Shown here: positions 25,501 through 35,600 of the stretch, piece after piece | Layout of the letters: the number at the start of each line of letters is the position of its first letter | How positions within the stretch are numbered: the stretch's first letter is position 1 | Source: Nostocales cyanobacterium LEGE 11386 | GTDB lineage: Bacteria; Cyanobacteriota; Cyanobacteriia; Cyanobacteriales; Nostocaceae | DNA length: 52,653 bases | Assembly (NCBI GenBank): GCA_015207155.1 | Contig: JADEXK010000042.1 | Coordinates: forward strand, 1-52,653 | Reading direction: 5' to 3' | Position numbers and translations under genes: made by a program | The notes under the pieces: generated by a model | What the model saw: the letters and a program-made list of their open reading frames with translations, nothing else | Told to the model about the DNA's origin: nothing | Databases searched by the model: none

Positions 25501-28500
25501 GTCCCACAGCCACCACAGAAAAACTGTTGGGATGCTTTATCAATACCCTAGTTTTACGGACAGATTTATCTGGGAATCCTCGCTTCACTGAGTTACTAGC
25601 TCAAGTCCGACAAGTAGCTTTGGCCGCTTATGCTCATCAAGATTTACCGTTTGAAAGCTTATTGGAAGTACTCAAACCTGCACGCAACTTGAGTCACACC
25701 CCCATCTTCCAAGTTTCATTTGTGCTGCAAAACGCACCGATTATGTCAACTTGGGAGTTACCAGAATTAACCCTCTATCCAGTCGAACTAGATAACGGTA
25801 CAGCCAAACTTGACTTGACTCTATATATGGTGGAGACACCCCAGGGGTTAGTAGGTAGTTTTGAGTACAACACCGATTTGTTTGATGTTGATACTATGAA
25901 CCGGATGGCAGGACATCTGCAAACCCTGCTGGCGGGAATTGTTGATAATCCCGATGAACACCTGGAAGATTTGCCTTTGTTGACAGATGTTGAGCAGCAG
26001 CAAATCTTCAGCAATGGACAAAACCCCCAAACAGATTACCCGCAAAATCTGTGTATCCATCAATTATTTGCCGAGTCGGTGAAACGCACACCAGAGGCGA
26101 TCGCACTTGTATACAAACATGAATCTTTAACATATACACAACTAAATCAACGAGCCATACAACTGGCGCAGTATCTCCAACAACTGGGTGTGAAATCAGA
26201 AGTGCGCGTTGGTATTTGTTTAGAACGCTCACTAGAACTAATGGTGGCTGTTTTGGGTGTGTTGCAAGCTGGGGGAGCTTATGTACCTCTTGACCCTAAC
26301 TATCCCTCAGAGCGTTTATCTTTCATGTTAGAGACGGCACAAGCCTCTATCTTATTAACCCAACAAGCTTTGGTGGAGAAGTTACCCCCAACTCAAGCCC
26401 AGGTAATTTGTTTAGATACTGATTGGCACTCAGATCAGATTTCATCTATACCCACAACCTTAAGCAATCACACTACCCCTGACAGCTTGGCTTATATCAT
26501 CTTTACCTCTGGCTCTACCGGTCAGGCCAAGGGAGTGATGATTCAGCATCAAAGCTTAGTCAATGCTTATTTTGCCTGGGAACAAGCTTATAATTTGCAA
26601 TCTGAAATTAAATCTCATCTGCAAATGGCCAGTTTCGCCTTTGATGTCTTCACAGGTGATTGGGTACGAGCATTGTGTTCTGGTGGCAAACTAGTATTGT
26701 GCGATCGCGATTTACTTCTTTCTCCACCACAGCTATACGAATATATCCGTGAGCATCAAATTGACTGCGCCGAGTTTGTACCAGCCGTACTCAGACTTTT
26801 AATGCAATATTTAGAAGATAGTGGAAAACGACTTGAGTGGATGCGGCTACTGATTTGCGGTTCTGATAACTGGTACATAGATGAATATCAACGTTGTCAA
26901 GCCGTGTGTGGGTCTCAAACTCGTGTAATTAACTCTTTCGGACTCACCGAAGCTACTATCGATAGCTGCTACTTTGAGAATGCCAATATTACTAGCCATT
27001 CCTCCACTAACTCACTCATTCCCATCGGTCGCCCCCTTGCCAACATCCAACTTTACATCCTCGATACTCATCTGCATCCAGTCCCCGTTGGCGTAGCTGG
27101 AGAACTCTACATCGGTGGCGCTGGACTAGCGCGTGGTTATCTCAATCGCCCCGACCTCACAGCCGCCAGCTTTATTCCTCATCCATTTGAATTAAGCAGG
27201 GGAGCAGAGGAGCAGGGGAGCAGAAGAGTAATTTACAAAACTGGCGACCTTGCCCGTTGGCTAGCTGATGGTAATGTGGAACTGCTGGGGCGTGTGGATG
27301 CTCAAGAGAAAATTCGGGGCTATCGAGTGGAATTGGCCGAGGTGGAATCTGCCCTCAATCAGCATCCAAGTATTCAGCAAGCAGTGGTGTTAGCGCAGCC
27401 AGACTCCTCTGGAGAAAAGCGACTAGTGGCATATATTGTGCAACAACCAGTGAGTGTGCCAGAGCCAGATAAACAAGCACAGCTAGAAGCAGAGCAAATT
27501 AATCAGTGGCAAATGGTTTATGATGCCGAAGATGCCCTGTTTAAGCAAATGCCTGGGGATTGGGACGCAACTTTTAATATCAGTGGTTGGACGAGCAGTT
27601 ATACAGGATTACAAATTCCCCCTCTGCAAATGCAGGAATGGGTAGATTGTGGTGTGGAACACATCTTAGCTTTAAATCCCAGTCGAGTTTTAGAAATTGG
27701 TTGTGGTACAGGTTTGTTACTGTTCCGCATTGCACCCCATTGCCAGGAATATTGGGGACTGGATTTCTCACAACCTGCCCTCAATTATGTGCAGCGAGTA
27801 CTAGATAGATCGGAAAAACAATGGCATCACGTCAAACTGCTGCAAGGTTTAGCCGATAACTTGCCTAGTAGAGAAACAGCAACCTTTGATACAATTATTA
27901 TCAACTCAGTTATTCAACACTTTCCCAGCATTGACTATTTGCTACGGGTAATTGAGAGAGCGATCGCGACTGTCGATGGTGGCACAATCTTTTTAGGTGA
28001 CTTGCGTAGTTTACCTTTACTAGAAGCCTTCCGCACTTCCATTGAACTGTATAAATCACCTGGCACACAATCAACACTAGAGTTAAAACAACGCATTCAA
28101 AAACAAGTCACTGAAGAAGAAGAGTTAGTCATTGACCCCACCTTTTTCCTCGCACTCCCAAAGCGTTTTCCCCAGATTAGTCACGTCCAGATTCAACCAA
28201 AACCGGGGCGACATCACAATGAAATGACTAAGTTTCGTTACGATGTCACACTCCACATAGGAAAATCTGTATCAGCCATCAACTCTCAGCAGATACAGTG
28301 GCAGCAATGGCAGCCAGAATTAACACCAGATGCCGTGCGCCAAATCCTACTCACCACCCAACCTCACCAACTAGGATTGCAGGGTGTTGCCAATGCCCGG
28401 TTACAATCAGAAGTTAGGGCTTTAGAACTTTTAAATCAAGAAAATTGTCCCCAGACTGTGGACGAACTGCGCGCCATCCTCCAGACAAGCGCAATAACCA

Positions 28501-30566
28501 CAGCTATCGAGCCAGAAGATTGGCAAAATTTGCATCAAGATTATCGTGTAGAAATTAGTTGGACGCAAGCCGCAGCCGATGGCAGTTATGATGTTTTATT
28601 CCAGCACAATACAGACCAACATGTAATAACTCCCCAACAACAGCAATTCACAGCAGTCATTCCCTGGAACACCTACGCCAACAATCCCCTACAAAGCCGC
28701 TTAATGCGGGAATTAGTCCCGCAGTTACGTACCTATTTGTCAGAGAAACTACCGCAATACATGGTTCCCTCTGCCTTTATGGTACTAGAGAACCTACCCC
28801 TCACCCCCAACGGTAAAGTGGATCGTCGCGCGCTTCCTGTTGCCGATACCATACATTTGACACGTTCAGACAACTTTGTCGCTCCCCAAACTGCTATTGA
28901 GCAGCAATTGGCGCAGATTTGGTCTGAGGTGTTGGGGTTAACTCAGATAGGAATTGATGACAACTTTTTTGAGCTAGGCGGACACTCACTGTTAGCCACC
29001 CAAATAGTCGCTCAAATCCGAGATGTCTTCCAGGTAGAACTACCCTTGCGATCGCTGTTCGCCACACCAACCATTGCTACACTTTCCCAAGCAATTACTC
29101 CACACATCGGTGAGTCATCATCAACCAAAATTCCCCGGCAAACACAGCGCGATCGCCTACCCCTCTCCTTTGCTCAACAAAGATTGTGGTTGTTGGATCG
29201 CTTAGAAACTGATGCCCGTGCTTACATTGAGACTGTAGCAATTCACCTGCAAGGATCACTAGACGTTGCAGTGTTAACACAGACTCTCAATGAAATTGTC
29301 CAGCGTCATGAAGTCTTACGCACTAGTTTTACAGTCATTGATGACGAACCAGTGCAGGCGATCGCTCCATCCCTCACTTTGGCATTGCCGGAAATCGACT
29401 TACGCCAGGAGCCAGCTTCTGAGCGTCTGGAAAAAGCCCAAAATATTGCGGCGGCGGCAGCTCAACAACCTTTTGATCTGAGTCAACTGCCTTTGCTGAG
29501 AACTAAGCTCTTGAGGCTAGATGACCAAAAATATCTACTCTTGTTTACTATTCATCATATTATCTCTGATGCTTGGTCAGCAGGGGTATTAATTCAAGAA
29601 GTGACGGCAATCTACACAGCCTTGATTCAAGGAAAACCTTCACCTTTAGCTCTACTACCCATTCAATACGCTGATTTTGCTGTCTGGCAGCGACAATGGT
29701 TACAAGGTGAAATCTTGGCAAATCAACTAGCTTATTGGAAACAGCAGTTAGTACCACCACCTCCCGCTCTGGAACTACCTGTGGATCAACCCAGCACAAC
29801 AACAGCACAAGGGACAAAGTATCATTTCTCTGTACCACTAACTTTGTCCGCCGGACTCAAAACCCTTAGCCAACAAACTGGTGTTACTCTATTCATGACT
29901 TTGTTGGCAAGTTTTCAAACCTTACTACACTACTACACCAAACAAACTGATATTGCCGTTGGTTGCCCAATTGCCAATCGCGATCGCGCTGAGGTACAAG
30001 GACTGATTGGTTTTTTTGTCAATACCCTCGTCTTACGCACTGACTTTGCTGGTAACCCCAGTTTTCGAGAAATCTTGGTACGGTTACGGAGTATAGCCCT
30101 GGATGCCTACACTCATCAAGATTTACCCTTTGAAAAACTCGTAGCAGAAATACAACCAGAACGCCACCTTAGTCAATCGCCTTTGTTCAATGTTTGGTTT
30201 GTACTCCAGACTGCATTACCGCCACTGGAGTTACCAGGATTAATTCTCACACCATCGGATATAGATAACGGTGTTGTGCGACATGATTTGAAGTTAGATA
30301 TAACTGAAATTTCTGGCGGTTTGACAGGCTTTTTTGAGTACAAAACTGACTTATTTGATGCCATAACCATTACTCGCATGACTAGTATGTTAATCGCTTT
30401 GTTAAACACAGTTGTCACCCAACCCGATCTTGCTTTGAGCGAGTTAATCACAGTTCTCGCCAACGCCGAGCAGCAATTGCAGACAAAGCAAGCTGAGGAA
30501 TTCCAGATGACTCGACGACAAAAACTCATGGGTATGGCGCGCCGAGGCGCGGCAAATCAAGCTTAA
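22551..30566 (+). CDS. Lipopeptide starter megasynthase: FAAL-ACP-C-A-MT-PCP-C
   Basis: 2671 residues, start GTG 22551 (AGGGTGA 10 bases before) or ATG 22563. The fatty acyl-AMP ligase (12-590) has TSGSTGTPKGVMISHGN and the FAAL-typical TWLPMYHDMGLIGGILQPLY. ACP follows with LGIDSLTAF (Ser near 651). C1 starts near 711 (HHIIADGWS near 845). The A domain (1165-1600, completed 2080-2096) is interrupted by a methyltransferase (about 1640-2050, VLEIGCGTG near 1714, FNISGWTSSYTG) like cyanobacterial N-methyltransferase insertions. PCP has FFELGGHSLLA (near 2145). C2 is terminal (2200-2640, HHIISDAWS). The A code read by hand is DVGEIGSIDK, the published ornithine-type code. It therefore activates a fatty acid, couples it to a basic (N-methylated?) residue and offers the product to the next protein through the C-terminal C domain. 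Confidence 0.95.
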   Translation: MNTKMSNFSHTFLEPSSNFSTFVDVLRFRGSTQPNRDAFTFLLDGEIEQATLTYQELERRSRRIAAQLQKLGLTGERALLLYPASLDFLVAFCGCLYAGVIAVTAYPPRNQRNTPRIKAIATDAQAAIALTTTEILPTVRSLMTETTGLESLQWLTTDNLAEGIEDTWQEPLINQDTLAFLQYTSGSTGTPKGVMISHGNLLHNADTTYQFMGHSPESKFVTWLPMYHDMGLIGGILQPLYGGFPCMVMPPTAFLQRPYRWLQTISKYKGTTSGGPNFAYELCTQKITPEQKATLDLSSWSVAFNGAEPVRHDTLERFAAAFAECGFRKQAFYPCYGMAEATLMISGGSKHQAPSVANIDKLALEQNQVIQSDTTNSETQTFVSCGCTIPQQQVVIANPETLCQCAPNCVGEIWVSGPSVGHGYWNRPQDTQETFQAYLSDSGEGPFLRTGDLGFIQDRELFITGRAKDVIILRGRNLYPQDLEFTAEHSHSALRLGGNVAAFTIESEQEEKLVIVQELEFRQQPEPEAVAAAIRQAIAAEFEVQVYAVVLIKPGKIPKTSSGKIQRRACKAAFLSGNLAVYGSSILKESSSLVEAHQSIPTNREAIIALPQAQQHSSLTTWLQQQVAAILKVSFSQINPQQPLISLGIDSLTAFEFKNAIAHISVSIPIEDLFAGATIEQLATQILHQWELMPEPIDIASIPLAPVQASYPLSSAQKRLWFLQQVEPDNFAYNIAASIQLTGKLNLAALTDSLNALMQRHQILRTAFISLDNQPVQVVREEELTLPIVDLTHIASTEQSAEVQRQATEQAQQPFNLSQAPLLRVLLLRLGEQEHTLLLTIHHIIADGWSMGVLLRELVVLYEANCQQQPASLTPLPIQYQDFAVWQQQWLGTLQTQLNYWMQQLAGELPILELPSDRPRPAVQSNRGARWEFMISPSLTKQLKTLSQQENVTLFMLLLAGFKTLLYRYTRQTDILVGTPLAGRPTATTEKLLGCFINTLVLRTDLSGNPRFTELLAQVRQVALAAYAHQDLPFESLLEVLKPARNLSHTPIFQVSFVLQNAPIMSTWELPELTLYPVELDNGTAKLDLTLYMVETPQGLVGSFEYNTDLFDVDTMNRMAGHLQTLLAGIVDNPDEHLEDLPLLTDVEQQQIFSNGQNPQTDYPQNLCIHQLFAESVKRTPEAIALVYKHESLTYTQLNQRAIQLAQYLQQLGVKSEVRVGICLERSLELMVAVLGVLQAGGAYVPLDPNYPSERLSFMLETAQASILLTQQALVEKLPPTQAQVICLDTDWHSDQISSIPTTLSNHTTPDSLAYIIFTSGSTGQAKGVMIQHQSLVNAYFAWEQAYNLQSEIKSHLQMASFAFDVFTGDWVRALCSGGKLVLCDRDLLLSPPQLYEYIREHQIDCAEFVPAVLRLLMQYLEDSGKRLEWMRLLICGSDNWYIDEYQRCQAVCGSQTRVINSFGLTEATIDSCYFENANITSHSSTNSLIPIGRPLANIQLYILDTHLHPVPVGVAGELYIGGAGLARGYLNRPDLTAASFIPHPFELSRGAEEQGSRRVIYKTGDLARWLADGNVELLGRVDAQEKIRGYRVELAEVESALNQHPSIQQAVVLAQPDSSGEKRLVAYIVQQPVSVPEPDKQAQLEAEQINQWQMVYDAEDALFKQMPGDWDATFNISGWTSSYTGLQIPPLQMQEWVDCGVEHILALNPSRVLEIGCGTGLLLFRIAPHCQEYWGLDFSQPALNYVQRVLDRSEKQWHHVKLLQGLADNLPSRETATFDTIIINSVIQHFPSIDYLLRVIERAIATVDGGTIFLGDLRSLPLLEAFRTSIELYKSPGTQSTLELKQRIQKQVTEEEELVIDPTFFLALPKRFPQISHVQIQPKPGRHHNEMTKFRYDVTLHIGKSVSAINSQQIQWQQWQPELTPDAVRQILLTTQPHQLGLQGVANARLQSEVRALELLNQENCPQTVDELRAILQTSAITTAIEPEDWQNLHQDYRVEISWTQAAADGSYDVLFQHNTDQHVITPQQQQFTAVIPWNTYANNPLQSRLMRELVPQLRTYLSEKLPQYMVPSAFMVLENLPLTPNGKVDRRALPVADTIHLTRSDNFVAPQTAIEQQLAQIWSEVLGLTQIGIDDNFFELGGHSLLATQIVAQIRDVFQVELPLRSLFATPTIATLSQAITPHIGESSSTKIPRQTQRDRLPLSFAQQRLWLLDRLETDARAYIETVAIHLQGSLDVAVLTQTLNEIVQRHEVLRTSFTVIDDEPVQAIAPSLTLALPEIDLRQEPASERLEKAQNIAAAAAQQPFDLSQLPLLRTKLLRLDDQKYLLLFTIHHIISDAWSAGVLIQEVTAIYTALIQGKPSPLALLPIQYADFAVWQRQWLQGEILANQLAYWKQQLVPPPPALELPVDQPSTTTAQGTKYHFSVPLTLSAGLKTLSQQTGVTLFMTLLASFQTLLHYYTKQTDIAVGCPIANRDRAEVQGLIGFFVNTLVLRTDFAGNPSFREILVRLRSIALDAYTHQDLPFEKLVAEIQPERHLSQSPLFNVWFVLQTALPPLELPGLILTPSDIDNGVVRHDLKLDITEISGGLTGFFEYKTDLFDAITITRMTSMLIALLNTVVTQPDLALSELITVLANAEQQLQTKQAEEFQMTRRQKLMGMARRGAANQA
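27196..27227. repeat. In-frame GGAGCAG-rich repeat inside the first A domain
   Basis: GGGGAGCAGAGGAGCAGGGG is followed by AGCAGAAGAG. It inserts about eight residues (SRGAEEQGSRR region) between the conserved NRPD and YKTGDLARW motifs; the other A domains in the window have shorter, unrelated linkers here. The same purine-rich units are frequent as intergenic tandem repeats in Nostoc. The reading frame is kept. Confidence 0.5.
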
Positions 30567-30612
30567 GTATTGCTGTATCTAAGTTTCTAAATTGCAAATT
30601 GCTGTAAATCCT

Positions 30613-31362
30613 ATGAATACAACCAATCGTTATTCAGAATATGACCTATTTGCCCCCATGTATAATGACCATTGGGGACGAATGTTTAAAGATGGAATAC
30701 CGCTACCAATTAAAAATCTCATACTCCAGCATTTACCTCCCGAAGCTCATATTCTCGATCTTTGCTGTGGTACAGGACAATTAGCAGAAAAATTGTTACT
30801 AGAAGGTTATCAAGTAACAGGATTAGATGGCTCTGAAGTCATGCTGAAATATGCCCGCGAAAATGCTCCTGCTGCTAATTTTATTTTGGAAGATGCCCGT
30901 TTTTTTAATTTACAGCCAATCTTTCATGGTGTTATTTGTATAGGTAGCAGTCTCAACCACATACTAGCTCTAGATGAGTTAACTCGCGTTTTTCAAAATG
31001 TTTATAATGCGCTCCAGCCGGGAGGATTGTTTGGCTTCACCATGGATGTCGAAGATGCCTATCCGCGATGGGATGGTTCTAGCCAAGGAGTTGTCAAAGA
31101 TGAATATGTATGGGTTTGGCGCTGCCAATACCAGCCAGATACCCATCTATGTCAAGTGAAAATTACAATGATGCAACTTATTGATGAGCAATGGCGGCGT
31201 TCGGATATTGCTTGGTTGATCAAAAGCTTTGCGATCGCGGATATCCAATCAGCTTTACAAGCAGTTGGTTTTAGTAATATTGAAATTTACGACTTAGAAC
31301 GAGATTTAGAAATCCCTAATAAAGCTAATCAAAGCTGTTTTATTGTTCGCAAATTGTCCTGA
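30613..31362 (+). CDS. Class I SAM-dependent methyltransferase (stand-alone)
   Basis: The frame is open from a TTG at 30592, but ATG 30613 (MNTTNRYSEYDLFAPMYND) is the family-like start, giving 249 residues. Motif I is ILDLCCGTGQLAEKLL (near 50-65), motif II GLDGSEVMLKYAREN; GGLFGFTMDVEDAY follows. The FAPMYNDHW start is typical of small cyanobacterial Methyltransf_25/UbiE-like enzymes. It lies 46 bases after the starter megasynthase and is cotranscribed by position. It probably methylates the peptide product or a precursor; substrate and atom cannot be read. It is distinct from the methyltransferase embedded in the upstream NRPS. Confidence 0.85.
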   Translation: MNTTNRYSEYDLFAPMYNDHWGRMFKDGIPLPIKNLILQHLPPEAHILDLCCGTGQLAEKLLLEGYQVTGLDGSEVMLKYARENAPAANFILEDARFFNLQPIFHGVICIGSSLNHILALDELTRVFQNVYNALQPGGLFGFTMDVEDAYPRWDGSSQGVVKDEYVWVWRCQYQPDTHLCQVKITMMQLIDEQWRRSDIAWLIKSFAIADIQSALQAVGFSNIEIYDLERDLEIPNKANQSCFIVRKLS

Positions 31363-31429
31363 ATTTTCACGGTTGCGGTAGCCAAATGCAATTTAACTTT
31401 TTCAACCTGATTGATCAAGTAATTCATCA

Positions 31430-31470
31430 TAGAGCCTACGGCATGCTACGCGGTAAGCGTCGCTATGCCC
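31430..31470. repeat. Dispersed GC-rich palindromic repeat between methyltransferase and hydroxylase genes
   Basis: CCTACGGCATGCTACGCGG followed by TAAGCGTCGCTATGCCC forms an imperfect hairpin. Its right part (31450-31469) is the inverted copy of the repeat at 20267-20286. It is followed by the AT-rich ACGTAATTCGTAATTA motif, which also occurs as a tandem near 10144-10162. It splits an otherwise tight operon; a polarity or processing effect is conceivable. Confidence 0.55.
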
Positions 31471-31638
31471 ATCAGGGTTTTACGTAATTCGTAATTAAGA
31501 AAATCATACCATTTCTTTATATAGAGAATTAGTATCAGATGTTATCTAATTTTCTAGGTTTGGATCTGTTGCTTAATTATGGAGCATTGGTATTACTTTG
31601 AAATAAAATATCTGAGCTTTAAAACACACCCTGATCCT

Positions 31639-32649
31639 ATGAATTTAAAATCATTTAAGCGAAAACAAGTAATTATATCTCAGGAAGAATTAATCAAAAC
31701 TGAATTTCTCCAGGTAGAAAAGTATCTTCCTTTAGTAATTAAACCTGTGATAGATGGCATCAATTTAACCAATTGGGCTTTCAATAATCGAGAATGGATT
31801 GAGACTCAATTATTCAAGTACGGTGGTCTACTTTTTCGCAATTTTAATATCCATGAAATTGAGGGAATAGAAACTTTTATTCAAACTATTTCTGGAGAAT
31901 TAATTGAATATTCTTATCGTTCAACTCCACGCAGTCAAGTTAGTGGTAAGATATACACATCAACAGAATATCCAGCCGAACAATCAATTCCTTTACACAA
32001 CGAAATGGCCTACTCTCTAAACTGGCCAATGAAGATTTGTTTTGTTTGTGTAAAAACAGCAGAAAAAGGCGGCGAAACACCCATAGCAGATAGCCGAAAA
32101 CTATTTCAAAGTATCGATCCCAAGATTAAAGCAAAGTTCATTGAAAATGGTGTCATGTATGTCCGAAACTATGGTCAAGAACTTGATTTACAGTGGGAGA
32201 ATGTATTTCAAACCACAAATAAATTAGAAGTAGAAAACTATTGTCGTGAGGCTGGTATTGAGTTTGAATGGAAAGACGAAAATAATTTAAGAACTCGTCA
32301 GGTTTGTCAGGCTGTTGCAACCCATCCAAAAACTGGTGAAATGGTCTGGTTTAATCAAGCTCATTTGTTCCACATATCAAGCTTGCAGTCAGAAGTCCGC
32401 GAATCTTTGCTAGCAATGCTTAAAGAAGAAGACTTACCGCGCAATGCTTTTTATGGAGATGGCTCAAAAATTGAGACTTCTATCATAGAAGAAATTAATG
32501 CAATTTATCAGCAGGAAGCAGTAATATTTCCTTGGCAAGAAGGTGATATTTTAATGCTGGATAATATGTTAGTTGCTCATGGTCGTAGACCATTTGTAGG
32601 CAAAAGAAAAGTTTTGGTGGGAATGGCAGAACCTTTTTGTGGTCAATAA
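31639..32649 (+). CDS. SyrP-like TauD-family Fe(II)/2-oxoglutarate dioxygenase (putative aspartyl beta-hydroxylase)
   Basis: The start is chosen at ATG 31639 (MNLKSFKRKQV, 336 residues); the frame is open from 31579. TauD/SyrP family features are a CAS-like core GGLLFRNFNI, iron ligands His-x-Glu in PLHNEMAYSLNWP and the distal His in LMLDNMLVAHGRRPF, followed by Arg of GKRKVLVGM that should hold 2-oxoglutarate. FVCVKTAEKGGETPIADSR is also typical of SyrP. SyrP relatives hydroxylate carrier-bound Asp at the beta carbon. The next gene starts 28 bases later with a catalytically dead C-like domain and an Asp-coded A domain, the known pairing of interface-associated hydroxylases. Beta-hydroxy-Asp gives a bidentate Fe(III) ligand. 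Activity is inferred from family and context. Confidence 0.88.
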   Translation: MNLKSFKRKQVIISQEELIKTEFLQVEKYLPLVIKPVIDGINLTNWAFNNREWIETQLFKYGGLLFRNFNIHEIEGIETFIQTISGELIEYSYRSTPRSQVSGKIYTSTEYPAEQSIPLHNEMAYSLNWPMKICFVCVKTAEKGGETPIADSRKLFQSIDPKIKAKFIENGVMYVRNYGQELDLQWENVFQTTNKLEVENYCREAGIEFEWKDENNLRTRQVCQAVATHPKTGEMVWFNQAHLFHISSLQSEVRESLLAMLKEEDLPRNAFYGDGSKIETSIIEEINAIYQQEAVIFPWQEGDILMLDNMLVAHGRRPFVGKRKVLVGMAEPFCGQ

Positions 32650-32677
32650 TCTTACTTTAGGGAAAGTTGAGGTAAAT

Positions 32678-35600
32678 ATGCAAAGTAATTCTACAACAAC
32701 AATTAACGGTTATCAGCTTTCACCTCAACAGAAGCATTTATGGTTGTTGCAGCAACAAGCAGAGACTAACCAGCCTTATTGGGTGCAATGTGCAGTTTTA
32801 ATTACGGGAAATATTAATTACCCAATTTTAGAAGCCGCCTTGCATAAAATAGTTGTTAAACATGAAATTTTTCGTACTAGCTTTCAAACTTTAAATGGTA
32901 TGGATATTCCTTTACAAGTTATCCATGATGAAAGTAAATATTCGATAAATTATTATAATTTTGCAGAGTTAGAAGAGGAAAAACAAAATTTAGAAATACA
33001 AAAACTTTTCCAGCAAAATAATTCATATATTTTTGACTGGCGAAATGCTAATAGTTTAAATATTTGTTTGATCAATCTTTTATCTAACAAACATATTTTA
33101 CTGATTGCTGTACCTGCTATTTATGCGGATGTGCTATCAATACATAACCTAGTAGGTGAAATTAGCGAAACTTATACTGCTTGCTTAAATCAACAAGAAC
33201 TTTCAAGACAGCCTTTACAATATGCAGATATTGCTGCTTGGCAAAATGAATTATTTGAATCAGAAGATGGACAATTAGCAAAAAAATATTGGCATCAAAA
33301 AGATATTTATAATTTAGTCATTAGTAAGCTTCCGTATGAAAAACATTCAACAGATAGATTAGTATTTCAACTAAAAATTATCAGCGTTAAGTTCGGTAAT
33401 GATACAGTAACCAATATTCAAAAATTAGCAACTAATCATGCTGTTGGTATTTCTACAATTTTACTGGCTTGCTGGCAAATATTACTTTGGCGGTTAACAG
33501 GTCAATCCCAAATAAATATTGCTACATGTTATGATGGCAGAAACTATGAAGAATTACAGCCAGTAATTGGATTATTAGCTAAATATATACCAGTTGGCGT
33601 TTCTTTAAATAAGAAGAATAATTTTACAGAAACAATTAAACTGTTAGAATCCAATATCACCGAAGCTTACCAGTGGCAGGATGCTTTTAATTGGGAAGAA
33701 ATTATTAATAAAAAAGAACAAGGTCAAGAATTATCATTTTTACCATTTGCTTTTGACTTTAATTCCCAATTTCCTAAATATTCTGCTGGTGATGTATTAT
33801 TCTCCATTTATCAGCAATATGCTTGTATTGATAAATTCAAAATTAAACTCTCCTGTCAAGCAGGGGATGATTCATTAATAGCTGAATTTCACTATGATGA
33901 AAACTTATTTGATCAAGAAGATATTGAAAGCCTAGCAAGACAATGGCAAACTTTGTTATCTAGCGCAATTAATCATCCAGAAATTGCCATATCTCAACTA
34001 GAAATTTTGCCTTCTCGTGAACGCCAGAAAGTTTTAGTTGATTTCAACTTAACTCAAACTAATTATCCTGATTATCAGTGCATCCATCAATTATTTGAGC
34101 AGCAAGCAGCACGCACTCCCAATAATTCCGCAGTGGTGTTTGAAGACCAACAACTAACTTATGCGGAATTAAATACCCGTGCTAATCAAATTGCTTACCA
34201 CCTCAAAACATTGGGAGTTGGTGCTGAAACAATTGTGGCATTGTGTGTAGAGCGTTCTTGGGAAATGTGCGTTGGGTTGTTAGGGATTCTCAAAGCAGGT
34301 GGCGCTTATCTTCCCTTAGACCCCCTACTGCCAAATGAGCGTTTGGCTTATATGTTAGCAGATGCTGGTTCTACGGTAATTTTAACTCAGCAGCACTTAG
34401 CTTCACTGTTTTGCCAACAAACAAGACCGATTGTTTGTTTAGATGGTGAATTGGAGGCGATCGCTTCCCCAGAGATCAATCCGCATTGTCAAGTAACTCC
34501 TGAGAATTTAGTATATGTAATTTACACCTCCGGTTCCACAGGTAAACCCAAGGGAGTGGCTGTTGAACATCAACAACTGCTCAACTACGTTCAAAGTATG
34601 GTAGAAAAATTAGACCTGCCGGTCGGTTCTAATTTTGCCACAGTTTCCACTTTTGCAGCTGATTTAGGTAACACAGTCATTTTTCCCGCATTATGTACCG
34701 GGGGATGTCTGCATATCATTTCCCAGGAACGAGCAACTAATCCAGAGGCTTTGATAGAGTATAGCGATCGCTATCCGATTGACTGTCTGAAAATTGTCCC
34801 ATCCCACTTGAACGCACTTTTGAGTGCTTCACAACCAAAGAAAATTTTGCCCCAAAAACGGCTGATTCTGGGTGGTGAGGCGCTGAGTAAGAATTTAGTT
34901 GCAACACTACGCCAATATACACAAGAGTGTCAAATTATCAACCACTATGGGCCATCGGAAACCACAGTGGGTGTTTCTACTTACACACTCAGTCCAGAAC
35001 ATGAGCAGACATCGGATACAGTACCTATCGGTCGTCCTCTAGCTAATACACAAATTTACATTCTAGATGAGCATCTGCAACCTGTACCCATCGGTGTATG
35101 TGGTGAACTTTACATTGGGGGCAATAATCTCGCAAGAGGCTATATTAATCACCCCGAACTAACAGACGAAAAGTTTATTCGTAATCCCTTTAAAAATCCA
35201 CAATTAGAATCAGAGCGTCTTTATAAAACAGGAGATTTGGGGCGTTATTTACCTGATGGCAATATTGAATTTTTAGGGCGAGCAGACCAACAAGTTAAGA
35301 TTCGGGGTTTCCGAATTGAGATTGCAGAAATTGAATCTGCACTGCAAGAATATGATGGCATCAAAGAAAACACAGTTTTAGCGCGATCAGATGAATCAGG
35401 TAAACAGCGCCTCGTAGCTTATTTTGTTCCCCATCAGGAGTCTGAAGTTGTAGTTAATGATTTGAGTGACTTCCTCAAAACCAGACTACCGGACTATATG
35501 ATTCCGTCTGCTTTTGTGCAATTGCAGGCGTTTCCGCTCACACCTAACGGCAAAATAAACTATCAAGCTTTACCTGCACCAGAAAGCGTCAATCCAGGAA

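Noticed and set aside
29155..30470. Last domain of the starter megasynthase as an epimerisation domain
   Set aside because: It has HHIISDAWS and the FVNTLVLRTD motif of condensation domains, and lacks the HHxxVDGISWRIL form seen in the real E domain at 36280.
23151..30529. Many 60-118 residue frames on the opposite strand or other frames inside the megasynthase genes
   Set aside because: They are shadows of strongly conserved coding sequence and contain no independent motif.
32678..34000. First domain of the Asp module as a heterocyclisation (Cy) domain
   Set aside because: No DxxxxD motif, and the A domain code is Asp rather than Cys/Ser/Thr; the interface-domain reading fits better.
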